Shown piece after piece: positions 35,326 through 48,362 of a DNA stretch of 64,000 bases. The position numbers were made by a program, and so were the translations under genes. The DNA comes from Ambrosia x helenae (taxonomy: Eukaryota > Streptophyta > Magnoliopsida > Asterales > Asteraceae). The stretch spans positions 6,736,705 to 6,800,704 of the forward strand of contig CM061230.1 in NCBI GenBank assembly GCA_030844895.1. The letters run 5' to 3'. Within the stretch, counting starts at the first letter, position 1, and each line of letters begins with the position of its first letter. A model generated the notes under the pieces. That model saw nothing but the letters and a program-made list of their open reading frames with translations, was not told the origin of the DNA and did not search any database.

Positions 35326-38037
35326 TGTGACATCCGTCACCTTCGTCTTTCGTCAAGTTGACAATAATAACCCTTGAAATATTTTCATTATAGTCCCTAA
35401 AAATTTCGTCGTTTTCAAAATTTATTCTTAGAGTAAACGAAAATTTTTATCATTTATACTTATGGATCGAGAATACGTTTTATCAGACAAGTATGTTGAA
35501 CCGTCATCCGGAATGGATATTATAAAATTTTCAAGTTTTAAAAAGTTTGTGAAACTTTTTGGGTTAAATTAGTGTAACTTTGGTTAAGTTTTATAAAGAT
35601 AAAACTAACTAAATTATAAATAAACTAACTTAGTTAAACTTAAGGGACCTTTTCTGCCAATTATGGAACTTTCAAAAGAAAATTCCCTCTTCTCCTGGCA
35701 GCCACGTTTTTCCGGCGAGTTCCAGCTCCGGCCACCGGAGTATTGTTTCCGGCGAGGTATAAACTCACGATTAAATGGTCCGTTTCACATAATAATCGTT
35801 CCCAAACGTTTCTCCACCCTTAGACTTTGAAACCCCATCATTAAAACGAGCTATAACGCACATTTTATTGAGTTTAATTCGTGTCATATAGTAACCGATC
35901 GGACCCCTTTATGATACCTTCAAAAAAACGCCACTCACTCGTCCATTATATAAGGTCATTGTCTTCATTTCATACCTGCACTTTAATCGCTCCAAAACCA
36001 CAAAAAAATCGTCTCAATTCATCGCTGAAAGCTGCTCAATTTGCGATTGAAATTGCGGCTCTTGAAGCTTCGCTTTCGACTAAGATTCGTGCTTGTAAGT
36101 CCCAAATTATTATGCCGTTTTACTCTTTATATCATGCTCTACGAAAGCCCTCTATTACAGGTCCATTATTGTGCATAAATCAGGTTTATTGATTTGGGGT
36201 TTAGGGTTAGGGTTCTTAGGTTTTAATTTGGGGAAGAAGATGGTTTTAATAATAAATTAAATACATTGTTTGTTGGGTAAAATTAATAACTTGGTGGCTT
36301 GGTCTAGTGGTTGAGGGTGTGGCTTACACAGCAAAGGTCAGGGGTTCGAACCCCATGACCAGCTTTTTTTTTTTTCCTTTTGACTTTAGGTTGTATTATT
36401 TTGTTATTGTCTTAATTATAAATAATCATTTATAATCCACATAAATCTATAATATTCATAATAAATTCATTTTTCCTCCAAAAATTATGAAAATTTAGGA
36501 GTAGCTTCTTGACACCTCTTAGAAAATTATCCCACTTTTAGGTTCTGAAAAATGTTTTATTTTTATATTTTTATTGAATTAAATTGTTTTTAATCGTATT
36601 TAATTGATTAAAAATTCATTTTTAATGATTTTAATCTCAAAATTTTTGATAAATTATTTCTAATGATTATGAACTGAAATAAAAATATTTGGTTCAGAAA
36701 AACATTTATTTCTATTAATTTCCCTATTTTTAATCATTTAAACATGATTTAATATCATTAAATCAGTTTTAAATATAAATAAGGTTACAAAAATTATGGG
36801 AAAATTATGTTCAATTATTTACATCAGGAATTATTTATTTTCTATAAAAATAGCATTTTTGGATCATGCCTTGAATTATTAGTCTTATTTATGATTAATT
36901 AGACATAATTAATAAGTTATTTATTTGTACTATTAAATATCTATTTTATGAATACTTTCTTATAAAATAGAAATCTTTTATGTTTGAAAATCTTATTTAC
37001 CAATTGTAGATCATTGTGAAAAGCATAATTATTTATTTATACATATATAATTATTGCATTTATTTATAATAATTAGTTAAGTAATTAACTAAATTATTTT
37101 GTCATAATTATGCAAATATATTTTGATCTAAATATTTAATTGGTAATAATTATAATACCTAGATCATAATTACAAACTTTAGTATATTATTTTTAATATA
37201 CAACTTTTACATTAATTCGACTAATCATAAAAACTCTAATTCCCCAAATCGACTTAGCAAACCCTAATGCCTTAGACCCTAGTTACTTTAGACTTTTAGA
37301 CATTTCCTTATTAGTATTCTTACACATTATAGGTTGAATTCCTCGGAATTCCCATTATTTAGCTCACGACCGCTTAAGTGGATTTTGATCGCTTTCGCAA
37401 ACTGTGAGTATATCTTTCCCCTTTTTACTATTTACTCTTTTGGGGTGATTCATGTACCATTATTATTAAACTTACGTATATTATTTACAAAGCAATGTGC
37501 TCTTTGATATGTTTTGTGTGAATTGTATGAACGATTTGTCAAAGTCATTAACCTTTGGGCCGCACCTAACAATGAGTAGTACTACGAATTATGTCCCTTG
37601 GTTACTTACGTGAACGAGTTAAGTCCTTGGTCATTGTTATGGTTTTCTTGAACGATGGGTGAACGATTATTGAACGATGGGAGGCTTGATTTTGACCCTT
37701 TTACATATTACAAACATCAAGGCACATAAATTGCAAATTACTGTTTGAACGAAAATGGATATACTCACCAATGCATTATATGTGTTGACAAATTATTTTG
37801 TACATGTTTCAGGTGAAGTTTGATCTTGCATGCTTTTCACGCTTAGGCTGGACCTAGTGCTTAAATAAAAGTTGAACATTTATTTTCTATGTTTAAGATA
37901 TCTATTAAGACTCTTTGTATTTCATTTTGAATAATGGAAGTTATTTGCTATTAATATTTACATTTTAGTCCATGTGCTTTTGAACAATCGTCACTACGTG
38001 ACACCTCGATGTTTCCGCCATCGGTTGGGGTGTTACA
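35326..38037 (+). mobile_element. Solo LTR 2 (Gypsy-like)
   Basis: It starts TGTGACATCCG and ends gtttccgccatcggttgggg followed by TGTTACA. A perfect 5-bp target duplication, ACAAA, lies at 35321-35325 and 38038-38042. The insertion lies in the conserved tctACAAAttacgtg part of a satellite monomer. Its 3' end is almost the same as that of solo LTR 1. No internal coding domain. A tRNA-like SINE is nested at 36292-36374. Confidence 0.9.
36292..36374 (+). mobile_element. Short tRNA-derived SINE-like sequence
   Basis: A box-A-like TGGTCTAGTGGTTGAGG (36301) and a box-B-like GGTTCGAACCCC (36343) lie about 40 bases apart and are followed by a run of 12 or so T's (36364-36375), the RNA polymerase III terminator. 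A complete cloverleaf is not apparent, so a functional tRNA gene is unlikely. Confidence 0.6.
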
Positions 38038-38042
38038 ACAAA

Positions 38043-38690
38043 TTACGTGTTCTTCTTGATAGAAATTGAGCTACTGACTTCAAAGTCTTTCTATGAAGAA
38101 AATGAAAAAAACAGAGTCGGGTCTACAAATTATGTTTTGTTATTGATAGAAATTGAGGTATTGACTTCCAAGTCTTTCTACGAGGAAAATGAAAAACCGA
38201 GCAAAGTCTACAAATTACGTGTTATTCTTCATAGAAATTGAGGTATTGATTTCCAAGTCTTTTTGCGAGGAAAATGAATACAGAGCTGGGTCTACAAATT
38301 AAGTGGGCTTCTTGATAAAAATTGAGGTATTAACTTCCAAGTCTTTCTACGAGGAAAATGAAAAACAGAGCAGGGTCTACAAATTACGTGTTCTTCTTGA
38401 TAGAAATTAAGGTATTGACTACCAAGTCTTTTTATGAGGAACATGAAAAAAAGGGCAGGGTCTACAAATTATGTGTTCTTCTTGATAGAAATTGCGTTAT
38501 TGACTTCCCAGTCTTTCTATGTGGAAAGTGAAAAACAAAGCAGGGTCTAAAAATTGATTGTTCTTCTTGATAGAAATTGCAGTATTGACTTCGGAGTGTT
38601 TCTATGTGGAAAATGAAAAACATAGTAGGTCTACAAATTACGTGTTCTTCTTGATAGAAATTGTGTTATTGACCTTAATTCTTCGCGACA
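38043..38690. repeat. 85-bp satellite array 3, right part
   Basis: About seven to eight monomers continue array 3 after solo LTR 2, ending at ttgtgttattgacctt. Confidence 0.95.
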
Positions 38691-38718
38691 ATAGTTATAT
38701 TTTTATTTGTTTGTTAAT

Positions 38719-38930
38719 AGGGAAATTGGATTTTAACACCCTGAACTATTGACAATTGGCCGCTGACGCACTGAATTACAAAATTGAACAACACCGCACT
38801 GTATTTTCAACTTATTGGCCTGTATCACCATCAGACTAACCATGGTTAATTTTTGCTGACATGGCATGGGGAATTGGATTTTAACACCCTGAACTATTGA
38901 TTATTGTCCATTTTTTAATCATCAGCAAGA
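38719..38930. mobile_element. Fold-back MITE remnant
   Basis: It begins GGGAAATTGGATTTTAACAC and carries tcaacttattggcctgtatc and aaccatggttaatttttgct, the left half of the element at 63664-64000. A second left end (ggggaattggattttaacac) starts at 38870, so this is either a partial tandem copy or an internally deleted element. Confidence 0.6.
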
Positions 38931-39957
38931 TCATTATTGACTTTTAATTTTTAGCTTTATTCAAGATAGCTCTGCTGTTGACTTTACGGTTCTGTAATAA
39001 AGAAGTTTTGGATTGATTTGATGTAGTAATATTGGCATTTTGAGTGTTGACTACAAATTCCAATTTTGATTGACCCAAGCTCCTTAAGGCAGTTGAGCTT
39101 TGCATATTTGATAATAATATGGACATTGGCATTTTTATTTCTGCATCTCGCATAGAAGTTGACTTTTGCAGTTTGATTCTTGACAAGATATTTGACCTTT
39201 TAGCTCTGAACCTCATATGACCAAAATATAAGTTTACTCACATGATGAACTGAAATCGATTATATACCATAAGGCTAAGGGGAGTAGAAAAAGGACGAGA
39301 GGGTATGGCCTAAGTGGCCTCCCGATGCTGCTAGCTAGGCAACACAAAAATCAAGACCCAGACACAATACTTGATTTAAGCACAAAAGAACATTTTAAAT
39401 TTATTGATACCTCTTAAACACCTGTGAAAGTTTCAAAAAAATATCAGTGCTTGTGAAATCATCATCTTTCAAGGGACGAGTTTCAAGTTTGTTTCTTTCT
39501 AAGAGTAAGAAATCTAGTAAAGAGAAGTCCCAGCAGTCAAATGATCGTATCTCAATTTACTAGATTTCCCCCAAAACATGTTAGTATAGAAGGATCTCAA
39601 TGCATTGGTGACATGGTTATTGAAGAAGCATCGTATTTTGGTCTAAAAATGGCATACTTTTACATGAGGTATTGCTTCTTCCTTAAGTTGTATGTTGTTT
39701 GTAGTTTTTATTTGATTTTTTAATATCGAGTGTGTTTTATGAATTTGGAGTATATTCATGTAACTAAACCGTCACAAAGTCCAAGTTTTGAGAAAGAGAC
39801 AGATGTTAAAAAGTCACATGAGGTGTAGAATTCAAGAAACTCACAGGAGTGAAGAATTCCTGAAGATCATAGGATACTTCAACATCCCACTAACTTCATA
39901 ACATCCATAACATACTTGTCTATCATCCAAGCACGTGTTCGAGTATGTAGCTGATCT
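38930..39957 (+). repeat. 1-kb segment duplicated on both sides of array 3 (right)
   Basis: Partner of 31490-32490 in direct orientation; the match ends at gatcta (39957), where the LINE remnant starts. Together the copies bracket array 3 and its insertions. Confidence 0.85.
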
Positions 39958-42883
39958 AGGACTTTGAGTTGATGAAGAAGCATAGGAATAAATGAATAAA
40001 ACTCCATGGCTAAAAGGGTTCATGTCGGAAATCACTTGAACAATCGACCCATTCGTCTCCTTAAACACTTTCTCATTTCTAGCCTTCCAAATACGCCATA
40101 GCGTTATCACCAAAATACCACGAAGTATGTCTTTCTTAGGCTGCGAATAACCCGAATGCTCCGCAATAACATGCATGTCTTATATCGAAAACAGAAAAAT
40201 CGGAGGAATATGGCACCACCTAGCGATTCCACTCCACACTCCATTTGAGAACATACATTCGGCAACAAGATGATCAAGCGTCTCTTCCGATCCATCACAT
40301 AAAACGCAACCTGCAGTAGCCACATGGATGTTTCTTCTACGAAGACCATCTTTCGTAGGAAGCCGATTTAGTCCGGCTCTCCATAAGAAAAGATTACATT
40401 TAGCTGGAAGCCATTTCACCCAATGAACCTCGAAACTCAGCTCCGGAATGCTCGAATCGGTGACCCATTTTTTCGTATCCTGCACGAACAAATTCTGCAG
40501 TAAATTGACTCCGTATCAGCAACCATCCGAACACACTCTATAAGTTCCGAAGTCTCTTGAACCATAGCTGGATACCTCTTCCAATCCCAAACCATAATAC
40601 CCGATCTCCCATTGAAGTTGACTCAATCCGCCACGACACACCACTTGTTTTTTTCGAGACGGAATAAAGCCGGGAACAAATTTTTTAATGGAACCCGAAT
40701 CATCCACGGATCAATCCAGAATCTAATTTCCTTTCCGTTACCCACGCGGCCTTGAATCAAGCTACTAAAAGACGACCCATTAACTGTAAGCCGATTACCA
40801 CAGTTAACGATCTTCCCCATACCCCTCGCACATTTTTATTGTAAGGAACTAAAAGCCATCTCCTTTTCGAACCATGGATCGCTTCTATCACTTTTCTCCA
40901 CAAAAGCATGACCCTCCGTTCTATAACGCCAAATCAATTTAAGCAAAAGAGCGTTGTTGCTAACGCCCAACTTGGTCAAACCGAGTCCCCCGAACTTTTT
41001 AGGACGCGTCACAACCTCCCACCCAACCCAATGAATTTTATTTTGATCCTCATTTCCGCACCATAAAAGCTTCCAACCCATCTTCTCAAGCTTAGACAAA
41101 ACCGCAACTAGGGCCTTGAATAAAGAGAAATAATACGTCGGGAGACTCTCCAGAACCGATTTAATCAAAACCACTCTACCCCCCATAGAAAGCGTCCTAG
41201 ATTTCCATTTAGAAAGTCTTTTATTGAACACCTCCACAATCAGATCCCAGTTATTTATTATCCCCGTATTAGCTCCTACTTGGATCCCAAGGTATTTAAA
41301 TGGAATGTCACCCGAACTACAACCCAACACTTCGGCTTGCACCGAAACCTCTTCACCATTCAAACCAATACCATACAAGGTGGATTTTTTAATATTGATT
41401 TTAAGCCCCGTGCACAAGTAAAAAATGCGTAAAATTCGCTTCAGGATTTTGAAATTAGAATCCAACCATTCCCCCATTATCATAGCGCCATCCACATACA
41501 ATAGATGAGATATACACGACCGTCATTGGGAAGATGAACCCCTTTAAAATCCCCGTCAAAACACAACTTTTTAACAAGACCCGAAAGCGCTTCCATAGCA
41601 ATAATAAATAAAAAAGGGGATATAGGGTCGCCTTGCCTCATACCTTTACCACAGGAGAATTCAAAAGTAGGAACTCCATTAACTAGAACAAATGACCTAG
41701 CCGAAGATAGAACTCCTGAAATCCAATTACACCAAGTCTCCGGGAAGTTCATTTGCCGCATAACCATCAACAAGAAACCCCAATTCACGTTGTCATAGGC
41801 CTTTTCAAAATCAATCTTGAACATGAAAAAAACGTTTGCCACTTTGTCTAGCCCACGCCAACACCTTACTAACAATCAAAGGACCATCAAGAATGTATCT
41901 ACCCGCAATGAACATCGATTGTGTCTCATGAATCAACGAATTCATAACTGTCTTCAGTCTATTAGCAAGTCCTTTAGAAAGAACTTTACTGACAATCCCT
42001 ATTAAATTAATCGGCCGATACTCACCCAAAGAAACCGGATCGTTTACCTTGGGGATTAAAGTAATGAAAGATGAACCAACACCTTGACTAATAACACCGG
42101 TCTCATAGAAATCGTTAAAAATCTCAACAAAGTCAGCCACAAATAAAGACCAAAATTTCTTGACAAACCGGAAGTTGAATCTATCCGGGCCGGGAGCTTT
42201 ATCAATACCACAGCTGAACACGACTTTCTTAATCTCTTGCTCCGAAAACGGCACCACAAGCCCACTCGCATTTGTCGAGGATAATTGTCTCAAATCATAG
42301 CACCTTAGATACGGACGAACAACCATCTCCTCTTTAAATTTGTTCCGAAAGAAAACCATCACCTCTTTTTTAACTATACTAGGACGTGTTTCCCAGACCC
42401 CATTGATCATAGGCCCCGGAATACCATTGCTCGCCTTCCGGCCATTAATAAAACAGTGGAAAAATGACGTATTCTCGTCACCCGCCTTCGCCCACTTTAC
42501 ACGAGATTTTTGTTTCAAATCCTTACTTTTCAAAAACTCAATAACTATCAAACGCTTAGAACCCTCCTCGAACACCCATTGCTCTTCTTCGGACAAATCC
42601 CTATTCTCCATAATAACCTCCAAATCATCTAACTCTTTTTTCAAGCAAGCCACTTCCTCTGCTTCATTTTTATACATATCTTTTATCCACTTTTGTAAGG
42701 ACCATTTAACTGTTTTAAAAAACACTATCCATGAACCTAACATCCAGTTTCATATATGTTCGCTGCTCTAAGCTCATCGCATTCACCACTATATCATCAA
42801 TCCTATCTCTATTCAACCATGAATTGAAAAACCGAAACGGTTTTGCACCATAATTTCCGGAAACCAACTTCAAAATTAACGGG
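39958..42883 (-). pseudogene. LINE (L1-type) ORF2 remnant
   Basis: Non-LTR retrotransposon reverse transcriptase on the minus strand. In order: a spacer with KQKSRVKWAKAGDENTSFFH (about 42500), APGPDRFNF (42190), LIPKVNDPVSLGEYRPINLI (42010-42065), FKIDFEKAYDNVNWGFL (41780-41830), GKGMRQGDPISPFLF (41610-41650), the active-site region SHLLYVDGAMIMGEW (41470-41515), KYLGIQVG (41280), and the zf-RVT region WRAGLNRLPTKDGLRRRNIH near 40330-40390 with CVLCDGSEETLDHLVAEC. At least four frameshifts break it. The catalytic Y-A-D-D has become Y-V-D-G. The endonuclease is absent: the 5' side stops at the CACTA element. No poly(A) tail is visible. Confidence 0.92.
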
Positions 42884-45261
42884 CACTACAAAAAAATTGT
42901 CATTTAGTGGCACGCGATTTTAATGACATTTAGTTTTTGTACCACTAATATCGGTTTTTAATGGCACTTGCGTATGCCATATTTGTTTGGTATATACTTT
43001 TAGCGTCACATGATTTTAAAGCCACTAATTTAAACTTTTAATGGCACTTTACATGTACCGCTTAACATTTAAGTAAGTTTTAATGGCTCTTTGCATATGC
43101 CACAAAAATTTTAAAACAACTTTCTAGAAAATTTCCCTTTCCCTCATTCAGAGCATTCACAACCCGTCCCCCATTCTTAAAATTTAAGAAAATCCTACAA
43201 AAACTCACTCCATCCCAACCCCTTTCCCCATACCCCATTTCTAAAATTTACAAAAAACCTATGTTGAGCCCCCATATATGGGGTCTTCCATCCTTCCCCC
43301 ATATCATTTAATAATAATAAAATAATACAAATGAAAGGTAAAGTGAATTAATGTTGGTTGTAAAGAAATAAATTAATAATAAAAAAAGCTTATAGGGGAT
43401 ATGAATGGGGAATGGATGTGAGATATTTTGCAAAAGTGAGTGGCAAATTTAGATAACTATGATTTTTCCTTAAATTATATGGTTGAGAATGAGGGATGGG
43501 TTGTGAATGCTCTCAAATCATATAAATATTCCCCCTAAATTTTTATCCACTTCTAAAGTTTTCGGGCACTTTTCTATAATTTTCCTTTTTTCTCTCTTTC
43601 AAAATTCAAACTATTTAACAAAATTTCCCTAAAATTTGTTCTCTCCCGTGGTATTAGTTTTCCTTATAGTGTTGAACATCTCAAAAAATGATTAAACATC
43701 AAGATGTTCATGCCTTTAGCCAATGATTTCAGAAAAGTAGCAGCAATTTGGAGGAGATTAAGAATGAGGAAACACTAAGACTTTGTTATTTTTCATATTT
43801 ATTCTTAAATAACCCTATCATAGTTTGATTTTTTTTCTCTCATGAACTTTAGATGTAAATATATAGTTATTGGTGTTGATTACTTCCATAAATTGTTGTC
43901 AATTTAGGTTTAGATAGCCTATTGTTTGGTTTCTTTCATGCCCACCATATGGTAATTCGAGTTTTTGTTTCATTCATGATTATGGGTGTAAGCATATCGT
44001 TGGTGGTGTTATTTACTTCTAAGAATGGCCATCAAGATATGTAAAAATAACTTAGTTTCTTATTTACGTTCATGCACACCAAGTGTTCGATGCTTTGCTT
44101 CACCCACAACTTGTTATGGTATTTTGATGGGACTTAATGTTGTTGGCTTTATGCATGTTAATCGGTTATTTGTTGATTGTGGAGAGCAGTTTACTCATTT
44201 AGTGAAATCTCTTCAAGATCTTTAATCCAATGGCATTCATAAGGATATTAAAGTGCATGATATTGTTAATATAAGCTGCAAGTTGGCTGAACTAAACTGT
44301 GAGCCTTAACTTTTTATGCAGTCTTTTGTCATAGTACCTAGGCCATTAGAGTTTGGTTATATGTTTAATGTTTAACTGAATTTTGAATTGCCAAATCAAA
44401 GCTTAACTTGAATGGCAGGTCGCCGTTCAGGGCCCTAGCGGTATGTCTCTTGTAAACAGGTGGAATCTATGCCCTTACTTGCAATGTCATTATGATATTA
44501 TGGAGGATGAAAACCCTACCTATTTGAGTTAATACAAGTAGTTTTATTCAAATGTTATTAGGTCACCACCAAATCACCAATAGGGGCTGCAAGATAGATA
44601 ATGGTGTATCATTGGTTTTATTCTTCATTGTTGCAGGTTTTAATGCAACACTTGTTTGTTTCTATGCTTTTGAGAATGTGACAAGCCCTCTACATGCTAA
44701 AAACAATCCACCTTTAACAATTCCAATGATAATATTAGCATCAGTTAATTCATCAACCATAGCAAGTGTCAGTTCTTGGAGAAAAACATTAATTCATAGT
44801 GCTGACATACAATTTGAAATTTGTTGTTGGTAACTGTCTCACGCTATCGCAATTAATTATTGCTGTAAAATACTTTCATGACAAAAATAAATACAATATT
44901 TATGCAATTATAATCGGAATCTTTTGAATATGAAGGATTTAGGAGGATGTATCTGTTAAAAGTATTGAGTTCGGGCGAGTTTCCACCCAATTGACACATT
45001 CGACCCATTTCTTTGTATCTTTTTTTTTTCCATATAATGACCCGTTTGAAATTGGCCAAAACTGTCTATTCATAAATAAATTGATCAATATTACTAGCTC
45101 TAGTTTTGATAAATCTGTGCGCTCTCTCATAGCATGTTTTGTTTTTTTTTTTGTTTTTTTTGCTACTGTGAAGTGTGAAGCATTTTAATCAAGTAGAAGA
45201 ACTAATGTTAGACCATCTACAATGCTAGAACCAACTTTTACACAAACTTATTTTATGAAAG

Positions 45262-45811
45262 CGTAGTTATCAAAAGCCATCACCTTGACCGCCTAGGCGA
45301 CCAATTTCCTAGAAGCCACAAGATCCCGCTTTTCCCTCCTAGATAAAAAAAGCCACTTTAAAAACCTAATCCCCTAACCAATACTTACCACTGTTGCCAG
45401 TTTATATATAGAGATATATATAAATCTCAATCAAATCTTATTTTGTTTTAAATATATTGATTTTTAAAACACTTATAGATACAAAAATAAATCTGCATAT
45501 CGATCCCTAAATTAGTTCTATTGAATTATTCTTCAATATAAACACCTCAACTCATTAATTTACCACTAGCTGATTTTGTGTACCAGATAGTTATCAACGG
45601 CGCGTTAATTCTTTTAGCAGTTATGGCTAAGTTAATCATTTTATGTTTATATGATTTATAAGATGATTGTTATGTTTAATGATTTGGTGATTTTTTTAAT
45701 TTTTTTATTTGCGCTTTTTTTTCTTAGGCTTGCGACTTTTTTGCGCTTCTCGCCTAGGCCACAGGCGGAGCCTAAGCGCCTTGAGTGCGCCTCACGCGTT
45801 TGATAACTATG
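45262..45811. mobile_element. hAT-type MITE inside the CACTA
   Basis: Termini CGTAGTTATCAAA and TTTGATAACTATG, near-perfect inverted repeats. A perfect 8-bp duplication TATGAAAG flanks it (45254-45261 and 45812-45819). The subterminal parts are rich in CGCC/GGCG (cgcctaggcg, ctcgcctaggcc). 550 bp, no coding sequence. Confidence 0.85.
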
Positions 45812-46174
45812 TATGAAAGTAGTTTTTCTTGTAAATTTTCAACTTCAAGGTGTACACTAACCTATTTAAATTACATACTAATGTGTCTCATTTAATTCCT
45901 TTCATTTTTATAACTAAAAACACTATACGTGTACTTTTTTAGTTATACAATCTTATTAAAAACAATTATAAATGATTATTAAAATGGATAAAACGTCACA
46001 TGTCAATATGGGTTCGTTCTGAAGGCAGTAACGAATTTTTCGCAAGAACATATTTTGTATTAACTTTATTTTATTATTTTTTTTTGAACGCATAGCAGTT
46101 AAACTTATTTTATGATCAGGGTTCAAAATATATGTTCATTAGTTTAAAGTGTTAAAACTGTTAATGTTTTGTAG

Positions 46175-46417
46175 GTATTTCATTGTTCTGGAACTTGTGC
46201 CCATTGTTATCATCCATAATGTGCAGGAAAGTTACTCCAGGGGAATGATAAAGGAGAAATACTGGATCTAAAAGAAAAGTTTGCTGCAGTGGAACCCTCT
46301 ATATATCCAGCGCACAAATGTGTTGTCTGTAAGCAAACATAAATAAAAGGTGAAAGATTTGTAGTTTGCTACTTGCAGGCGGTGTCCAAAATCATATTAT
46401 AGGAACTGTTTGCTGAG
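46175..46417 (+). pseudogene. Captured exon resembling EDM2-type PHD finger
   Basis: Preceded by tttgtag (acceptor-like) and ending at GAG before GTAGTT (donor-like), the exon reads VFHCSGTCAHCYHP, a stop, then CAGKLLQGNDKGEILDLKEK, then PAHKCVVCK. After another stop and a frameshift comes RCPKSYYRNCLLR. The spacing and phrases match the PHD-type zinc-finger block of EDM2 (ENHANCED DOWNY MILDEW 2) proteins, where a C..H-C pattern, an H-K-C-x-x-C pair and R-C-P-K-x-Y-H-x-K-C-L occur in this order. Two stops and a shift show it is dead. The family is recalled from memory, not from a search; other PHD proteins are possible. Confidence 0.55.
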
Positions 46418-47233
46418 GTAGTTTCTTTCTTTTTCATTTCGTGCTTTCTCTTTATAAGTTATTTTCATCTTTTTTTTATATTTAGTTTTCATCATTGCGT
46501 TGAGCTTTTTGTTCGTTCTGTAGCGACATATGATTAGAAGTTTATTAGTTTTGACCCGTTATCTAACCCACACAACCATACATTTTGACCCTCTTTATAG
46601 TTTGTCTTGAAAAATCCCCCCTTTACTTGTTTGTCATGTTGGGCTAAAATTGACTCATTCATTATTATATAGGTAAAAAATGATACCTCTAATTTCAACT
46701 TTCACATGTTAATTTATTTACCACAGCAACTAATTCTGACTTTCATTTTATATGACATGTTGGAATGGTTGCTACCCTTGGGTTTAGTTTGTTCCGTACC
46801 CTTGTTTGAATTGACAAAAGCTATTCGATTATTCACCAGATCGATGACGAAATTGACGACTAACCAAAACAGTGAAGATGGTTTGGAACTTATATAATGG
46901 GACCTGATGATATCCATGGCCTGATTGATGAGGATATTATTCTTAAAAGCAAGGGGAAATGGAATCTAATAATCCCAATTTTGGGGGTTGGAAGGCAGCA
47001 GTCCCAACTTGCAACTTGTACCACAGCAGTCCCAACTTGTCAACATTTTTATTTTAATGGTCCCAGACTAACCTCAGTTAAAAAAACTCCGTTAAGTGCC
47101 ACGTGGGCATCCCACGTGGCAAGCCTACGTGTCAAAAAGTGCTGGTCTGTCAAAAAAAAAAAGGGTGGGGCCATGTCCACGTCATATATTTATAATGTTT
47201 TAATGTTTTTAAAAAAAAGAGGGGCCCACAAAT

Positions 47234-47264
<31 letters not shown>

Positions 47265-47757
47265 GGGGAAATGGAATCTAATAATCCCAACTTTGGGGGG
47301 TTGGAAGGCAGCAGTCCCAACTTGCAACTTGTACCACAGCAGTCCCAACTTGTCAACTATTTAATTTGGTTGGTCCCAGACTAACTGGGGTTAACTTTTT
47401 CTGTTAAATGCCACATGGGCATACCACGTGGCAGTCCTACGTGTCAAAAAATGCTGGCCTGTCAAAAAAAAGGGTGGGGCCATGTCCACGTCATATATTT
47501 ATAATGTTTTAATGTTTTTAAAAAAAAGAGGGGCCCACAAATTTAATAATAATAATAATAATAAAGAATTATATATATAATATATATACATCTTCACCCC
47601 TACATCTTCTTCATCATCATCTCTTCATCATCATCATCTTCACCCCTGCCACCACCATCAACCACCGCCACCGCCACCGCCGCCATCTGCAACCACCTCC
47701 ACCGCCTGAACCCACCATTCTTCTTAAAACCCCATCAATCGTCACCACCTGAACCCT

Positions 47758-47935
47758 AATCTGAAACCACCGCCGCCATCAACCACCTGAACCCTAATCT
47801 GAAACCACCGCCGCCATCAACCACCTGAAACCCTAATCTGAAACCACCGCCGCCATCAACCACCTGAAACCCTAATCTGAAACCACCGCCGCCATCAACC
47901 ACCTGAAACCCTAACCTGAAACCACCGCCTTTGTC
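47758..47935. repeat. 39-bp minisatellite
   Basis: Four to five tandem units of taatctgaaaccaccgccgc plus catcaaccacctgaaaccc, inside the nested MULE. Read on the minus strand it gives an artificial DGGGGFRLGFQVV repeat. Confidence 0.9.
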
Positions 47936-48338
47936 ACCATCAACCACGTGGTTCAACTGCTGTAGGAACTGGTTCAGGTTTATTACTATTATTATTATTA
48001 TTGTTAGGTTGAGAAACGTGGTCGTCGTCTTTTTGATCTAGTAACAGCATTGTGACGGGGAAGTAGGTTAAACAGAGGAGGGAGGGTGGTGGTGGTGTTT
48101 GTGGTTTGTGGTGGTGGTTGTGGTTCAGTCGGGTCAAGGAGACGGGGGTCATGAGGTCGGGTCAACAGAGGAGGAGGAGGAGGGAGGGTGGTGGTGTTTG
48201 TGGTGGTGAACAGAGGAGGAGGAGGAGGGAGGGTGGTGGTGGTGTTGGTGGGTGTCGTCGGAGATGGTGGTGGTGGACAGTGGTGGCAGGTGGTGGCAGG
48301 TGGTTGTTGTGGTGAAGATGATGAAGATGTAGGGGTAT

Positions 48339-48362
48339 ATATATATATATATATATATATGT
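48339..48362. repeat. (AT)n microsatellite
   Basis: About 12 TA units inside the nested MULE; a shorter relative is at 49454-49470. Confidence 0.9.

Noticed and set aside
36292..36374. Functional tRNA gene
   Set aside because: Box-A and box-B-like motifs are present but a proper acceptor stem and anticodon arm could not be folded by eye. The context is a transposon LTR, so a SINE-like origin is more likely.
44025..44833. Captured genes inside the left half of the CACTA element
   Set aside because: Two short open frames exist here, but I recognise no domain and could not separate them from chance.
47756..47956. Glycine-rich repeat protein on the minus strand
   Set aside because: Translation of a 39-bp minisatellite inside a transposon.
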